Shown here piece by piece: positions 36,099 through 46,913 of a stretch of 64,000 nt of DNA. Numbering within the stretch: position 1 is the stretch's first letter; every line of letters begins with the position of its first letter. The position numbers were made by a program, and so were the translations under genes. This DNA is from Elephas maximus indicus (Eukaryota > Chordata > Mammalia > Proboscidea > Elephantidae): positions 75,098,001 through 75,162,000 of the forward strand of contig NC_064838.1 in the NCBI RefSeq assembly GCF_024166365.1, in the 5' to 3' direction. The notes under the pieces were generated by a model. It had not been told where the DNA came from, searched no databases, and saw only the letters and a program-made list of their open reading frames with translations.

Positions 36099-36126
36099 AA
36101 TGTAAAGATTGGTAAGCCAATTTTCA

Positions 36127-36332
36127 GGAGCTCAGCTCCTTAAATTATGGTTAAGCACCCATCTGATGACCAAAAGGTCGACGGTTCAAATCTACCCTGC
36201 AACTCTGCTGGAGAAAAGACCTGGTGATCTGGTTCTATAAAATTTTCAGCCTAGGAACTCTATGGGACAGTTTTACTCCATCTCATAGAGTCGCTATGAG
36301 TCAGAATAGACTTGACAGCATACAACAAAAAG
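36127..36332 (+). mobile_element. AfroSINE shared with duplicon copies 1 and 2
   Basis: GGTTAAGCACCCATCTGATG, CAAAAGGTCGACGGTTCAAA, GAGTCGCTATGAGTCAGAAT, ACTTGACAGCATACAACAA. The orthologous SINEs are at 47762-47968 and, internally deleted, 60382-60455. It therefore predates the duplication. Confidence 0.85.
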
Positions 36333-36989
36333 ATAAACACAACAACAACAACGACAAAAAATGCAATTTTACAAAAGAGCAAAACATTTGAATTGGCAAT
36401 ACTCAGAAAGAACACTATAACTGGCCAACAAGCATATATAAAAATACCCAACCTTATTGGAATCAGGGAAATAAAAATTAATTTACAATGAAATGGTCTT
36501 AAGTTTTGTAAAAAGCGGGCCATATTAATTTTTAATGATGATTTAAGGAATCAGCATGTGATCTAGAGAAATACCCCCAGAAAGCATTTATTGCAGCATT
36601 GTTAAAGATTGGGATAAGTGGAAATAATAGAAATACCTAACAGTAATAGAATAGAGATAACGTGAAATATGTCCTTACTATTGAAAATTAGGCAGAAGTT
36701 TAAATATTGGGTCTATATGGCACATCCAACATGGATAAATTACTGAGACACATTTTTGATCATAAAATTAATAAAGTGCACGAAAATAATCATAGTATGA
36801 TAATTGTATATTAAAAAAAAACTATATGGGTTGCTACATAGTTCCTGTGATCACCTGTGTGCTTATTGATGTATTGGAAAAGATATGGAAGGGTTCTTTT
36901 CCTCTGGGAAAAAAAGGGAGTGATGACCAAATGGAGTTTCAGTGTTGTAAACATTTTGATTTCTCTGTTAGGAGATTATATTCCAATAT

Positions 36990-37670
36990 TGTTGTTGTTG
37001 ATAGGTGCCTTTGAGTGAGTTCCAACTCCTAACATCCCTATGCACAACAGAACAAAACACTGCCTAGTCCTGCACCATCCCCACAATCAGTGGTATGTTT
37101 GAGCCCATTGTGTGATTCCATGTCATTGAGGGTCTTCCTCTTTTTTGCTGACCTTGTACTTTATCAAGCATGAAGTCCTTCTCCAGGGACTGGTACCTCC
37201 TGATAACATGTCCAAAGTACATGAAATGAAGTCGCTCATCTTTGACTCTAAGCAACATTCATGCTGTAATTCTTCCAAGACAGATTTGGTCATTTGTTGC
37301 TATTCATAAGGTTTTCACTGGTCAGTTTTTCTTTTTTTTTTTTTAATTTGATTGCCAGATCCCTCTTCCTATTTTGTCTAAGTCTGGAAGTTCTGCTGAA
37401 ACCTGTCCACCAGGGATGATCCTACTGGTATTTGAGATACTGATGGCATAACTTCCAGAAGAAGACCTCAATGAGATGGATTGACACAAGGGCTGAAGCT
37501 ATGGGCTCAAGCATAGCAACAAATGTGAGGATGGCGAAGAACCAGGCAGCATTTCCTTCTGATGTACATAGGGTGGTTGTGAGTCATCAGTAACTCGACA
37601 TTACCTTACTACAACAACAAAAAGCTCCAGTACCACAGCAACACACAAATCACCACAGAACAATAAACTG
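36990..37670 (-). mobile_element. tRNA-Gly-type SINE body joined to RTE 3' end
   Basis: The segment 36990-37290 is the reversed RTE 3' end (TCCCTATGCACAACAGAACA, CCTGCACCATCCCCACAATC, CTTCTCCAGGGACTGGTACC). Sequence 37292-37670 (CATAAGGTTTTCACTGGTCA, AGTCTGGAAGTTCTGCTGAA, ACCTGTCCACCA) is the reversed body of the SINE whose head resembles tRNA-Gly at 53483 and 63103. It is missing from duplicon copies 1 and 2 at this site, so it was inserted in copy 0 only. A plus-strand RTE piece lies inside it. Confidence 0.7.
37459..37621 (+). mobile_element. RTE 3' end fragment, nested
   Basis: AAGAAGACCTCAATGAGATG, GATTGACACAAGGGCTGAAG, then GGGTGGTTGTGAGTCATCAG and an ACTACAACAACAA tail. It is flanked by ACTTCCAG (37451-37458) and AGCTCCAG (37623-37630), an approximate target duplication. 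Confidence 0.8.
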
Positions 37671-37970
37671 ACAGTTAATCAAAAATTAATTTATAGTTTA
37701 TTTATTTTAATATCATTTAAAGAGAATGCATTATGGAATGAATGGAATTGTATAATTTGTTCTTCCTTAGTTACTGTATTGTTTCCTCAATTACTTTCGT
37801 AAATGTGTACATAGATGCTATTCTCTGACCATTATATTTCATGAATTGCCATTATGTGAATTTCAGAAGCATATATATTTTTTTATGAACTGTAAATATA
37901 ACTGGCCAGATACGTTCCCATCACCCATTCATATGCAAAGAGATATTTGAGATAAAAACACTGTGGGAAA

Positions 37971-38057
37971 AAAAATACATATATATAAACATACATATAT
38001 ATATATACACACACACATATATGCGTGCGTGTGTGTGTGTGTGTATATGTATATATA
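37971..38057. repeat. AT/AC/GT microsatellite, left arm
   Basis: Alternating TA, CA and GT runs (ATACATATATATAAACATAC, GTGTGTGTGTGTGTATATG). It continues after the AfroSINE at 38208-38275, so the SINE landed inside one microsatellite. Confidence 0.9.
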
Positions 38058-38207
38058 TGGAGTCCTGGTGGCACAGTGGTTAAGAGCTCAGCTAAGAACC
38101 AAAATGTCAGCAGTTTGAATCCACCAGCAGCTTCTTAGAAACATTTTGGGGCAGTTCTACTCTTTCCTACAGGGTCCCTTTGAGTCAGAATTGACTCAAT
38201 AACAATT
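38058..38207 (+). mobile_element. AfroSINE within a microsatellite
   Basis: GGAGTCCTGGTGGCACAGTG, TTTGAATCCACCAGCAGC, GGGGCAGTTCTACTCTTTCC, GAGTCAGAATTGACTCAATA. Flanked on both sides by TATATATA and CACACACA runs. Confidence 0.92.
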
Positions 38208-38275
38208 CATTCATATATATATATACACACACACACACACATATATGTATGTGTGCGTCCATATGTATGTATGTA

Positions 38276-38700
38276 TACAGAACAACACAGGAAGCTTTTA
38301 AAGAAGATAGAAAGAACAGAGTCACTTTACGAAAAAGAATTGGTCGACGTTCCGTCATTTCAGGAGGTAGCATATGATAAAGAAAAGATGGTATTGAAGG
38401 AAGAAGTCTAAGCTGCACTGATGTCACTGGCAAAAAACAAGGCTTCAGGAATTCATGGAATATCAACTGAGATGTTTCCACAAACAGAGGCAGTGCTGGA
38501 GTTGTGCTAAGAAGTTTGGAAAACAGCTACCTGGCCAACTGATTGGAAGAGATCCATATTTATATCTCTTCCTAAGAAAGGTGATCCAACCAAATGCAAA
38601 ATTATCAAACAATATCATTAATATCACATTCAAGTAAAATTTTCTGAAGATATTCAAAAAAAGTTGCAGTAGTACATTAACAGGCAACAGCCAGAAATTC
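38276..38700 (+). mobile_element. RTE fragment (N-terminal RT part)
   Basis: AAAAGAATTGGTCGACGTTC, GTATTGAAGGAAGAAGTCTA and GGCTTCAGGAATTCATGGAA match the region just before and into the RTE reverse transcriptase; the same sequence recurs at about 39135-39500 in the next copy. It ends where an upstream part of a second RTE begins. Not coding. Confidence 0.8.
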
Positions 38701-40661
38701 AGACCATCTCAAGAATAGATTTGACACCTTGAACACTTATGACCATGATCAAAGAACAGATGAGTTGTGGAATGATGTCAAAGACATCATGCATGAAGAA
38801 AGCAAGAGATAATTAAAAAGATAGGGAGAAAGAAAATACCTAAATGGCTGTCAGAAACTTGCTCTTGAACAGTAAGTAGCGTAATCAAAAGGAAAAAATT
38901 ATGAAGTAAAAGAGCTGAATAGAAGATTTCAAAGGACAACTCGAAAACACAAAGCAGGGTATTATGAAGATATGTGCAAAGACCTGGAGATAGAAAACCA
39001 TTTCTCAAGCTGAAGGAATTGAAGAAAAAATTCTGTTTTCGAGTTGTGATACTGAGGGATTCTATGGGGAAAATATTAAACAAATCAGGAAGCATCAACA
39101 GACGGTGAAAGGAATACACAGAGTCACTATTCCAAAAAGAACTGGTCGAGATTCAAACATTTCAGGAGTAACATAGGATCAGGAACCAACAGTAACAAAG
39201 GAAGAAGTCCAAGCAGCACTGGAGGCATTGGAGAAAAACAAGGCTCCGGGAATTGATGGAACACCAATTGAGATGTTTGAACAAACAGATGCAGCCTTGA
39301 GAGTGCTCACTCATCTATGCCGAGAAGCTGGGAAGACAGCCACCTGATCAACCAACTGGAAGAGATCTACATGTATGTACATTCCAGAGAAAGGTGATCC
39401 AACTAAATGGGGAAATTATCAAACAATATCATTACTATCACATGCAAGCAAAATTTTGCTAAAGATCATTCCAAAATGGCTGTAGCACTGTATTGACTGG
39501 AAACTTCCAGAAATTCAAGCCAGATTTAGAAGAGGACATGGAACCAGGGATATCATTGCCGATGTCAGACGGATCCTGGCTGAAACCAGAGAATGCCAGA
39601 AAGATGTTGACCTGTGTTTCATTGACTATGCTAAGGCATTGGACTGTTTGGACCATAATAAATTATGGATTACATTGCAGAGAATGGGAATTCCGGAACA
39701 CTCAGTTGTCTTCATGAGGAACCTATACATAGATCAAGAGGCAGCTCTTCAGAGAGAACAAGGGGATAAAGTCAGGAAATTTGTGTGTCAGAGCTGTATC
39801 CTGTCATCACTCCTATTCAATCTGTATGCTGAGCAAACAATCCAAGAAACAGGACTATATGAAGAAGAACAAGGTATCAGGATTGGTAGAAGACTCTAAC
39901 AACCTGCCTTAGGCAGACGACACAACCTTGCTTGCTGAAAATGGAGAGTACTTGAAGCACTTACTGATGAAAATCAAAGACCACAGCCTTCAGTATGGAT
40001 TACACATCAACATAAAGAAAATAAAAATCCTCTCACAACTGGACCAGTAAGCACCATCATGATGTACGGAGAAAAGATAGTTGTCAAGGATTTCTTTTTA
40101 CTTGGATCCACAATCAACACCCATGGAAGCAGCAGTCAAGAAATCAAAAGATGCATTACATTGGGTGAATCTGCTGCAAAAGACCTCTTTAAAGTATTAA
40201 CAACAAAGATGCTACCTTGAAGACTAAGGTGCACTTCACCCAAGCCATGGTGTTTTCTGTTGCCTCATATGCATGTAAAAGCTGGACAATGAATTAGGAA
40301 GACCAAAGAAGAATTGATGCCTTCGATTTGTGGTGTTGGTGAAGAATGTGGAATATACTATGGACCGCCAAACGACAAACTTGCCTTGGAAGAAGTACAA
40401 CCAGAATGCCCCTTAGAAGTAAGGATGGCGAGACTGCATCTCACATACTTTGGACATGCTAACAGGAGGGATCAGTCAGTGGAGAAGGACCACTGAAAAA
40501 GAGGAAGACCCTCAATGAGATGGATTGACACAGTGGTTGCAACAATGGGCACATGCCTAGCAACATTTGTGAGGATGGCACAGGGCTGGGCAGTGTTTTG
40601 TCCAGTTGTGCACAGGGTCACTGTAAATGGGAATCGACTTGACTGCATCTAACAAGAAGAA
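38701..40661 (+). mobile_element. RTE LINE, 5'-truncated, RT readable but broken
   Basis: It starts in the region between endonuclease and RT (GACCATCTCAAGAATAGATT) and runs to the RTE 3' end near 40661. The RT palm is around 39590-39660 (CFIDYAKALDCLDHN across frames), and the second palm motif ADDTTLLAE lies at about 39914-39940. The RT continues in frame 39639-39899 (LWITLQRMGIPEHSVVFMRN), then stops. No full-length frame is left. Minus-strand frames (38787-39119, 39459-39656) are shadows. Confidence 0.85.
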
Positions 40662-41130
40662 TAACACTACCCACAACATATATAATAGAAATCCTTGTTT
40701 GCTTTAAATTCTAAGACAGGTTTCCACTGACCTCTCTTCCGATTCACTAATCCTGTCATCCTGCCTGGAAGCAGAAACTCTCAAATTATATTTAAAGGTG
40801 AGGAAATGAAAAAGCTCTTGGACTCTCTAAATCTATATTTTGGAAGATAACCCACAGGTAATCAGGCAATAAGGTAATGGTCATAATTTTCTCCTAAAAA
40901 AACCTTCCCCCTGCTACCTAGGATGTGCACATTGTAATCAGGGATTAGTGAGGTAGTGTGTGCCTGGCTTCTGGAATTCCAGGAGCAGCAAGAGGAAAGG
41001 ACCCCACAGTTCACTATGTAGACTTTAATCCTCATATGTGCAACTGCGCACTTCCTGATTTTCCTCCAGTTATGTCAGAAATCTTCTAGCTCAATTCCTT
41101 TCTATCTATCTATTGATATATATGTTAAAA

Positions 41131-41333
41131 AAAAATTGTCCTACGGTTGATTCTGATTCATGGTGAAACCATGTGTTTCAAAACAGAGCTGTGCTCCATA
41201 TGGTTTTCAATGGGCATGATCTTTTAAAAGTAGATTGCCAAGCTTTTCTTCCAAGGCTTCTCTGGGTACACTTGAACCTCCAATCTTTTGGTTAATAGCC
41301 AAGCACTTAACCATTTCCACCACCCAGAGACTC
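41131..41333 (-). mobile_element. AfroSINE (second subfamily), shared with copy 2
   Basis: TCCTACGGTTGATTCTGATT, TAGATTGCCAAGCTTTTCTT, ACACTTGAACCTCCAATCTT, ending TTCCACCACCCAGAGACT. The paralogue is at 55722-55913. Confidence 0.85.
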
Positions 41334-41520
41334 TACTTATGACTATAAGCATATGATTATTTCTTAAAGGGGGAAATCATAAGGAGCTATTCATAATGAT
41401 TATCTGTTTACAAAAGGATGGGAAAGAGATAATTTTTTTTCATTTTGTACATTTTTGAAATTTGTATATTTTCAAAACTTATGCACAAATTTCTTTGTCT
41501 TTTCTTGTAAATAATATCAT

Positions 41521-41646
41521 AAAAAACCCTATTGCTGTCAAAGTAGAACTGCCCCTTAGAGTTTCCAAGGATTGCCTGGTGAATTTGAACTGCCAAACTT
41601 TAGGTTAGCACCTGTAGCACTTAACCACTATGCCACCAGTGTTTCC
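41521..41646 (-). mobile_element. AfroSINE specific to duplicon copy 1
   Basis: ACCCTATTGCTGTCAAAGTA, GAACTGCCCCTTAGAGTTTC, ending CACTATGCCACCAGTGTTTC. A perfect 11 bp target duplication AATAATATCAT is at 41510-41520 and 41647-41657. The matching site in copy 2 (about 56090) is empty, so insertion followed the duplication. Confidence 0.92.
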
Positions 41647-42134
41647 AATAATATCATATAGATGGTGAAATTATATACTGTATTTTCTTCTTTTTGTGTG
41701 TTGTTATTACAGAAAAGAAAGCCACAAATTCATATTTCAAAAAAAAACAACATTTTCTGTTAAATGTGTTAAGCTACACATAAAAATATATTTCCTCTTC
41801 TAAATTCTCATTAAAATAAAAGAAAAAATGAAAATTACATGTTAGTCTACAATAAAAACAACTGAAAAAATAGGAAATACCAATTGCTTAAAGAGTTTCA
41901 GACGTTTTTCAAAACGTAATTTTAGGTACCTGCCTTAACAGAAAGGAGAAAGTTACAACCTTTTGAGGAGAGATAGAGGAAAACCAAGTTAGTTCACTTG
42001 GAAAGCTCCTGAGATTCTACAAGTTTGAAGAAGTTTCCACAAAACATAGTGATGAAACATGCACTCATGATTGGAGAATTATTTTATTTTCCTACTCTAT
42101 ATTCCATATAATCAGGAAACACCCTTCTACCCAC

Positions 42135-42465
42135 GGGGCTTAGGTTTCAGCAGAGATTCTAGACTAAGATTAGGAAGAAAGGTGAACTATTTCTGAAAAT
42201 CAGTCAATGAAAACCTTATGGATCACACAGAGTACTGTCTGACTTGCACGATTTGGACATTAGGATGGATCAATAGCCAAAGGGGATGTGATGTTTGGTG
42301 AAGCAGAGGGAAAGCAAGGATGAGGAAGACCCTCAGTGAGATGGATTGGCACAATAGCCACAACAATGAACTCGAACATGCCAATGATTGTGACAAAGTT
42401 GCAGGACTAGGCAATATTTTGTTCTGCCATATGTAAAGTCTACATGAGCGGAGTAAATTCAGCAG
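42135..42465 (+). mobile_element. tRNA-Gly-type SINE with RTE tail, head lost
   Basis: GGGCTTAGGTTTCAGCAGAG, CTAGACTAAGATTAGGAAGA, TTCTGAAAATCAGTCAATGA is SINE body. From about 42286 it is RTE 3' end (GATGTTTGGTGAAGCAGAGG, GAGGAAGACCCTCAGTGAGA). Confidence 0.65.
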
Positions 42466-42814
42466 CAGCTATCTCTATTCTCTACTATCAGGTTAGCTGC
42501 TTATGGGTAATGGGATACGCAGTAATACCAGTAAAATCTGAGATCATGGAAACAATCTCACACTTTTGTTGTTCAGGAATAAGTATTATGTCCTAGGCAA
42601 TGTTTGTGGGATATCATGTCAGTGTAAGACTTAGTCTGTGAACCCCCAAACATTGTATAGTTGGAGGCACTATAAAGACAGAAGGCACAATCTATATCTG
42701 AAGTATTTATCATTTCAACCTATATATGAAGAATTTTTCATTTCCAGTAAGTTTTTATACTTAAGGTCACAGACCAAATTACAGTTGCTAATTATCTAAC
42801 TTTTGGGGGGGGTT

Positions 42815-43195
42815 AATTATCTAACTTTAAAATAGGAAGATTATCCTGCATTATCCAGATGAGATCAATGTAATCACAAGCATCCTTAAAGGTGGAAGAG
42901 AGGCAGAAGAGAAAAAGGGAGATGTGGTAATGGAAGACTTGTCAAAGATATGCAATGTTGCTGACTTTGGGAAGATTTATGAAGGGGATCATGAGCCAGG
43001 ATATGTGGGTGACCTCTAGAATCAGGGAAAGCCTAGAGCCTCTAAAACAAACACAACCATACTGACACCTTGATTTTAGCCCAGTGACAACTATGTCAGA
43101 CTTCCAACCCAGAGAACTTAAGATAATAAATTTAGGGTGTTTTAAGCCATTACATTTGTGGTAAGTTGTTACAGCAGCACTAGAAAACTAATACA
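42815..43195 (+). mobile_element. MLT1-like MaLR LTR
   Basis: TCCAGATGAGATCAATGTAA, ATCCTTAAAGGTGGAAGAGA, CTGACACCTTGATTTTAGCC, AAGATAATAAATTTAGGGTG, and the end ACTAGAAAACTAATAC follow the MLT1 LTR pattern. The 5' end is unclear. Confidence 0.65.
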
Positions 43196-44689
43196 ACACC
43201 TTAAAGCATATACTTTAAAGAGCCAGCTCTGGATGCCCTTGCCAGAACATCAGATTGCAAATCATTGGTGAGTGCCCCCATGTCAATCTCCAGACTTATA
43301 TTCTGTCCTCCTATGCTAACACCTTCAAGATTAGCTCCCATAGTAAACTGTTTCCCCATTTCTCACCGTAGGTATTAGCTAGGTACTGCAATTCCTTCGT
43401 GTAAATCGTGTCTAAAAGAATGAGGGTGGTACTTTCCTGCCTTGGCTTACCTGAGAATTGTCCCTGTTTAGTCGTTTGGAAGTAATAAGGGATATAGGAC
43501 AAAGCTCTGGATGAGAACAAATATTTTCTTAAGACAACTGTTCATGTGAGACAGCTGCGTGGGATCAAGGCAAGGAAGACTGTTCCTCCCTCACATGGGA
43601 GAGCTAACCCAGAGTATTCAGAATAATTTTGGGGTTCATGGTCTTCACCATTCCCCACAAAGATTCCATATTTTGACTCTCAGAATTTCATTCTTTCACT
43701 ATCAAGATGCTGATTTCAACAAAGGAAGTTCATTTAAGCTGCACCTTCAGTCTTATTTGCAGTACTGCCACTTTTTTTTTTTTTTTTTAAATCAAATCCT
43801 GACCCTGGTCTAGAGCACAATCTCTGCCTGCAGCAGATTTGGCGACATTGGTAGCAGGGGCTCTATACTGAGTGCATGTCAAGGAGACATAATAGATGGA
43901 GTGTTTCTAGATAGGCATCTAATCTGTATCCAATATACACTTCTTTTTTTTTTTTTTTTTAAATCTTTTCCTTACCTTGAAACAGAAGAAAACACCAGCT
44001 AAAACTCTAACAACTGGAATCTATTACTATGCCAACTTTTCAATAGCAGAGAAAGTATAGCCTCTATAATCAATAATAAACTACTTGTTGCAGATTTCCC
44101 CTTCAAGTTCACATAATCTTAAAAAAAAAAATTAATGATTTATATTTGTCACTATAATTCATGGTAGAAACCATAGCTTTCCAAGTCCACACAGAAAAGT
44201 AGATGGTCATTTTCTCAAAATAAAGAAATGTTATAGCTGGTGTTGCAATAAAATTAGTAAAATTTAATAGATGTAATATGATTTAGTACAAAAAAGTAGA
44301 AATAGAAGACTCAAACACAAATACTCATTTTGATTTTCTTTATTGATACAATTAAGATATTAAATTGAAGTTAGGTTTTTAATACTCATATAATTAGAGG
44401 CTCTGGTGTTAGACGGAAAATGACAAAAGTTGGTTTCCATCTCCACTGCAAAAATGTACCTTTCATATAATCATTTCAACCTCTCTACTCAAGTTATTCT
44501 CTTCTCTGGATTATATTGAAAACTCACTAATTTTTTTTTTTTACCTATGGCTTATATATTCCTGTTTCTAAGCCTGTAAATTCTCCTGTGGCTTATCCAC
44601 TCTGTTTTGAAAAGAGAAAATCTACTAGGCTTGGAATGTAAGCAAATTGAGTGCAAACTATAAAAACAACAACAACAACAAAAATATCA

Positions 44690-44880
44690 CACCAACAAAA
44701 AATCCATTGCCCCTGAGTTGATTCTGATTTATGCAACTCCATGTGTTACAGATAAATGTTCCATAGGGTTTTTGGCTATCATCTTTATGGAAATAGATTC
44801 ATCAGGTCTTTCTTTCTTAGCTCTCCTGGGTGGAGTCGAACTGTAAACCTGATTTTAAGATTCCAGCAACACCAGAAAAC
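44690..44880 (-). mobile_element. Old AfroSINE, shared with copy 2
   Basis: AATCCATTGCCCCTGAGTTG, ATTCTGATTTATGCAACTCC, TCCTGGGTGGAGTCGAACTG. The paralogue is at 56783-56962. Confidence 0.7.
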
Positions 44881-45195
44881 AACATGAAGAATGAAAGAGA
44901 AAACAACAGATCAAAACCTCAAGTCATTGTAATCTTTGAGAAGAGGCAGAGAGAAGTGGCGAAAAACCTATGACAAAGGACCTTATATACCTGTTTGTAC
45001 CTTGTGTTTTTCTTCCTCTACATGAAATTGACTCAACTTTAACAAGTGAATGTTTTCATATTGCTAATTTTCCTGAAGGAATTAGCTGACATTTCCCCAG
45101 ATAGGATTCCATTAAATCCACAATAAGAAGGTAATACTTTCTGTTGAATTCTTCTAGGTCAATCCAAATTTTGAAGAAAGATTTGAAACTTCTGT

Positions 45196-46128
45196 TCATC
45201 TTTGGTCATCTGAGATCAGTTTCTTGCTCCATAGCTTCCTCATGGCATTCTTCACCTCTGCATTTCTCAGTGTATAAATCAGAGGGTTAATCAAAGGTGT
45301 TCCAAATGTATAAAACACAGTTATCATCTTATCCATGGGGAAGGTAGTTGTGGGGCGTGTGTATATAAATATACAAGGACCAAAGAACAAGATGACTACA
45401 ATGATATGTGATATGCAGGTGGAAAGAGCTTTTTTCCTCCCTTCAGCACTGTGGTTTCTCAGAGAAGGCAAGATGACGATATAGGAGAACATCAGGATGA
45501 CAAAACTCACTGTGCAAATGGCCCCACTATTGGATACCAGTAGCAGATTGGTCACATAGGTGTCTGCACAGGCAAGTTTCAACAAGGGCTGCAGGTCACA
45601 TAAATAGTGATCAATCACATTGGGACCACAGAAAGGTAAACTCAAGGTCAGGAAAATCTGAACTGAAGAATGCACACATGATGCTACCCAGGCTAGAGCT
45701 ACCAACACACTGCAGACCCGCCGGTTCATGATGCTCATGTAGTGCAGGGGTGTACAGATGGCCACATAGTGGTCAACGGCCATCAGGATAAGGATCAAGA
45801 CTTCCAGGCAGCCAAAGAAATGAAATGAAAACACTTGGGTTACGCACTCACTGAAAGAGATAGTGTTATTCTTCAGAAGGGTGTCCACAATCATTCTAGG
45901 GGCTATGGAAGTAGAGAAGCAGGTATCAGATAAGGATAAGTAGAAAAGGAAGAAGTACATTGGACTCCCAAGCGCCCGACTGGTCTTGATGGTAACAATA
46001 ATCAACGAGTTACCCAACAATGTCCCTAAGTAGGAAAGCAAGAAAAAGGCAAACACTATTTTCTTTTTAACAGGATCTTGTGTCAGCCCAAGCAGAATGA
46101 ACTCAGTCACATTATTATTCAGCAGCAT
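45196..46128 (-). CDS. Olfactory receptor, OR4C-type (copy 1), DHY variant
   Basis: An intact 310-codon class II odorant receptor, a seven-helix G-protein-coupled receptor of olfactory neuron cilia that would signal through Golf. Start MLLNNNVTEFILLG with an N-glycosylation site NVT (residues 6-8). GN at 39-40 (TM1), PMYFFL at 56-61 (TM2), Cys95 for the TM3-loop disulfide, SYIVIL at 215-220 (TM5), KALSTCISH at 233-241 (TM6), and NPLIYTLRN at 281-289 (TM7). The TM3 motif reads MAVDHYVAIC (116-125), with His120 instead of Arg (codon 45769-45771). Pro221 replaces the more usual His. The frame has no stop or indel, and length is normal. By recall it is closest to the OR4C11/OR4C16 group. Its sister at 57281 is about 88% identical and keeps DRY. 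Confidence 0.95.
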   Translation of the reverse strand: MLLNNNVTEFILLGLTQDPVKKKIVFAFFLLSYLGTLLGNSLIIVTIKTSRALGSPMYFFLFYLSLSDTCFSTSIAPRMIVDTLLKNNTISFSECVTQVFSFHFFGCLEVLILILMAVDHYVAICTPLHYMSIMNRRVCSVLVALAWVASCVHSSVQIFLTLSLPFCGPNVIDHYLCDLQPLLKLACADTYVTNLLLVSNSGAICTVSFVILMFSYIVILPSLRNHSAEGRKKALSTCISHIIVVILFFGPCIFIYTRPTTTFPMDKMITVFYTFGTPLINPLIYTLRNAEVKNAMRKLWSKKLISDDQR

Positions 46129-46173
46129 GATTTCATGAAGGAGGAGAAGGTATGAGTGTGAAATGGTTTATCT
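46129..46173 (-). promoter_or_regulatory. Splice acceptor and 43 nt 5' UTR of OR4C-type copy 1
   Basis: On the minus strand a tract TGTATTTTTTCTTTTTTTC ends in AG (46172-46173), 43 nt before the ATG. The same acceptor is kept at 58257-58258 in copy 2. OR genes commonly have a non-coding first exon some kilobases upstream; I could not locate it. Confidence 0.7.
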
Positions 46174-46464
46174 GAAAAAAAGAAAAAATACAGGAGTTAA
46201 TTTAGGGTGCTATGGAAGAGAGTGAAATATTTTAAGCAAATTAATTTGTGGTGTTATGCAATGGCATTGGGTATTACGAGCAAAAATAAATATTCCACAT
46301 CGGGGACATTCTAGCTGTTGTTTCTTAATGAGTCATGTCACCTCTTTGTTCCTCAATTTTTAAGGACCTCTTCATAATGTCTTATTTATACATATGTATG
46401 TGTATTACATACTTGTTATGCATTCTTGTATAAATGTATGTTAATTATAAGTATATAATAAGCC

Positions 46465-46670
46465 AAAGACAAACCCTTTGCCACCAAACTGATTCTAGCT
46501 CACGGAGACCCTATTGTTACAGAGTAGAACTGCCCCATAGGGTTCGGCTGGATGTAATTTTTAAAGAACGAGATCACCGGGACTTTCTTCTGTGATGGTG
46601 GCAAGTGGGTTTGAATCGTGACCCTTTAGGTTAGTAATTGGACACAAACCATTTACACCACCCAGGAACA
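46465..46670 (-). mobile_element. AfroSINE, shared with copy 2
   Basis: ACAAACCCTTTGCCACCAAA, GTAGAACTGCCCCATAGGGT, GGGTTTGAATCGTGACCCTT, ACACCACCCAGGAAC. The paralogue is at 58868-59072. A second tail fragment follows at 46746-46790 (paralogue 59150-59190). Confidence 0.85.
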
Positions 46671-46913
46671 AATATATGACTCAGTTATTTACTGAACACT
46701 CACTTCCAGATATTCCAGCTGAAAAAGGGAGGAAGAAACACTTGTTTAGTCCATTGCGGTGGAGTTGATTCCGACTCATAGAGAAGATGTAAACATTTAC
46801 AAGCCTCTAAATAATCTGCTTTTACCTTCAAGCACCTTAATAATATTCAGTACTTGACATATGTTAATAAACATAAACGAACATTCTTTGATAATTTGAA
46901 ATAAAATATCTAG

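Larger units (their letters stand above)
36099..38275. repeat. Duplicon copy 0 (partial, no OR gene)
   Basis: It aligns with 47745-48960 (copy 1) and 60370-61430 (copy 2): for example GCAAAACATTTGAAT, AGGAATCAGCATGTGATC, AATACCTAACAGTAATAG, AAATTAGGCAGAAGTTTAAA and TATAACTGGCCAGATACGTT. The similarity starts at the end of the AfroSINE at 36098. The OR-containing part of the unit is absent upstream. Confidence 0.8.
41935..44285. other. Block present in copy 1 only
   Basis: Between GGTACCTGCC (41925-41934) and the resumed alignment near 44285, copy 2 has only a short join (about 56370-56400). The block holds a tRNA-Gly-type SINE (42135), an MLT1-like LTR (42815), two T-runs (43772-43790 and 43945-43963) and otherwise unrecognised sequence. 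Because the LTR type is ancient, I infer a deletion in copy 2. Confidence 0.65.
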
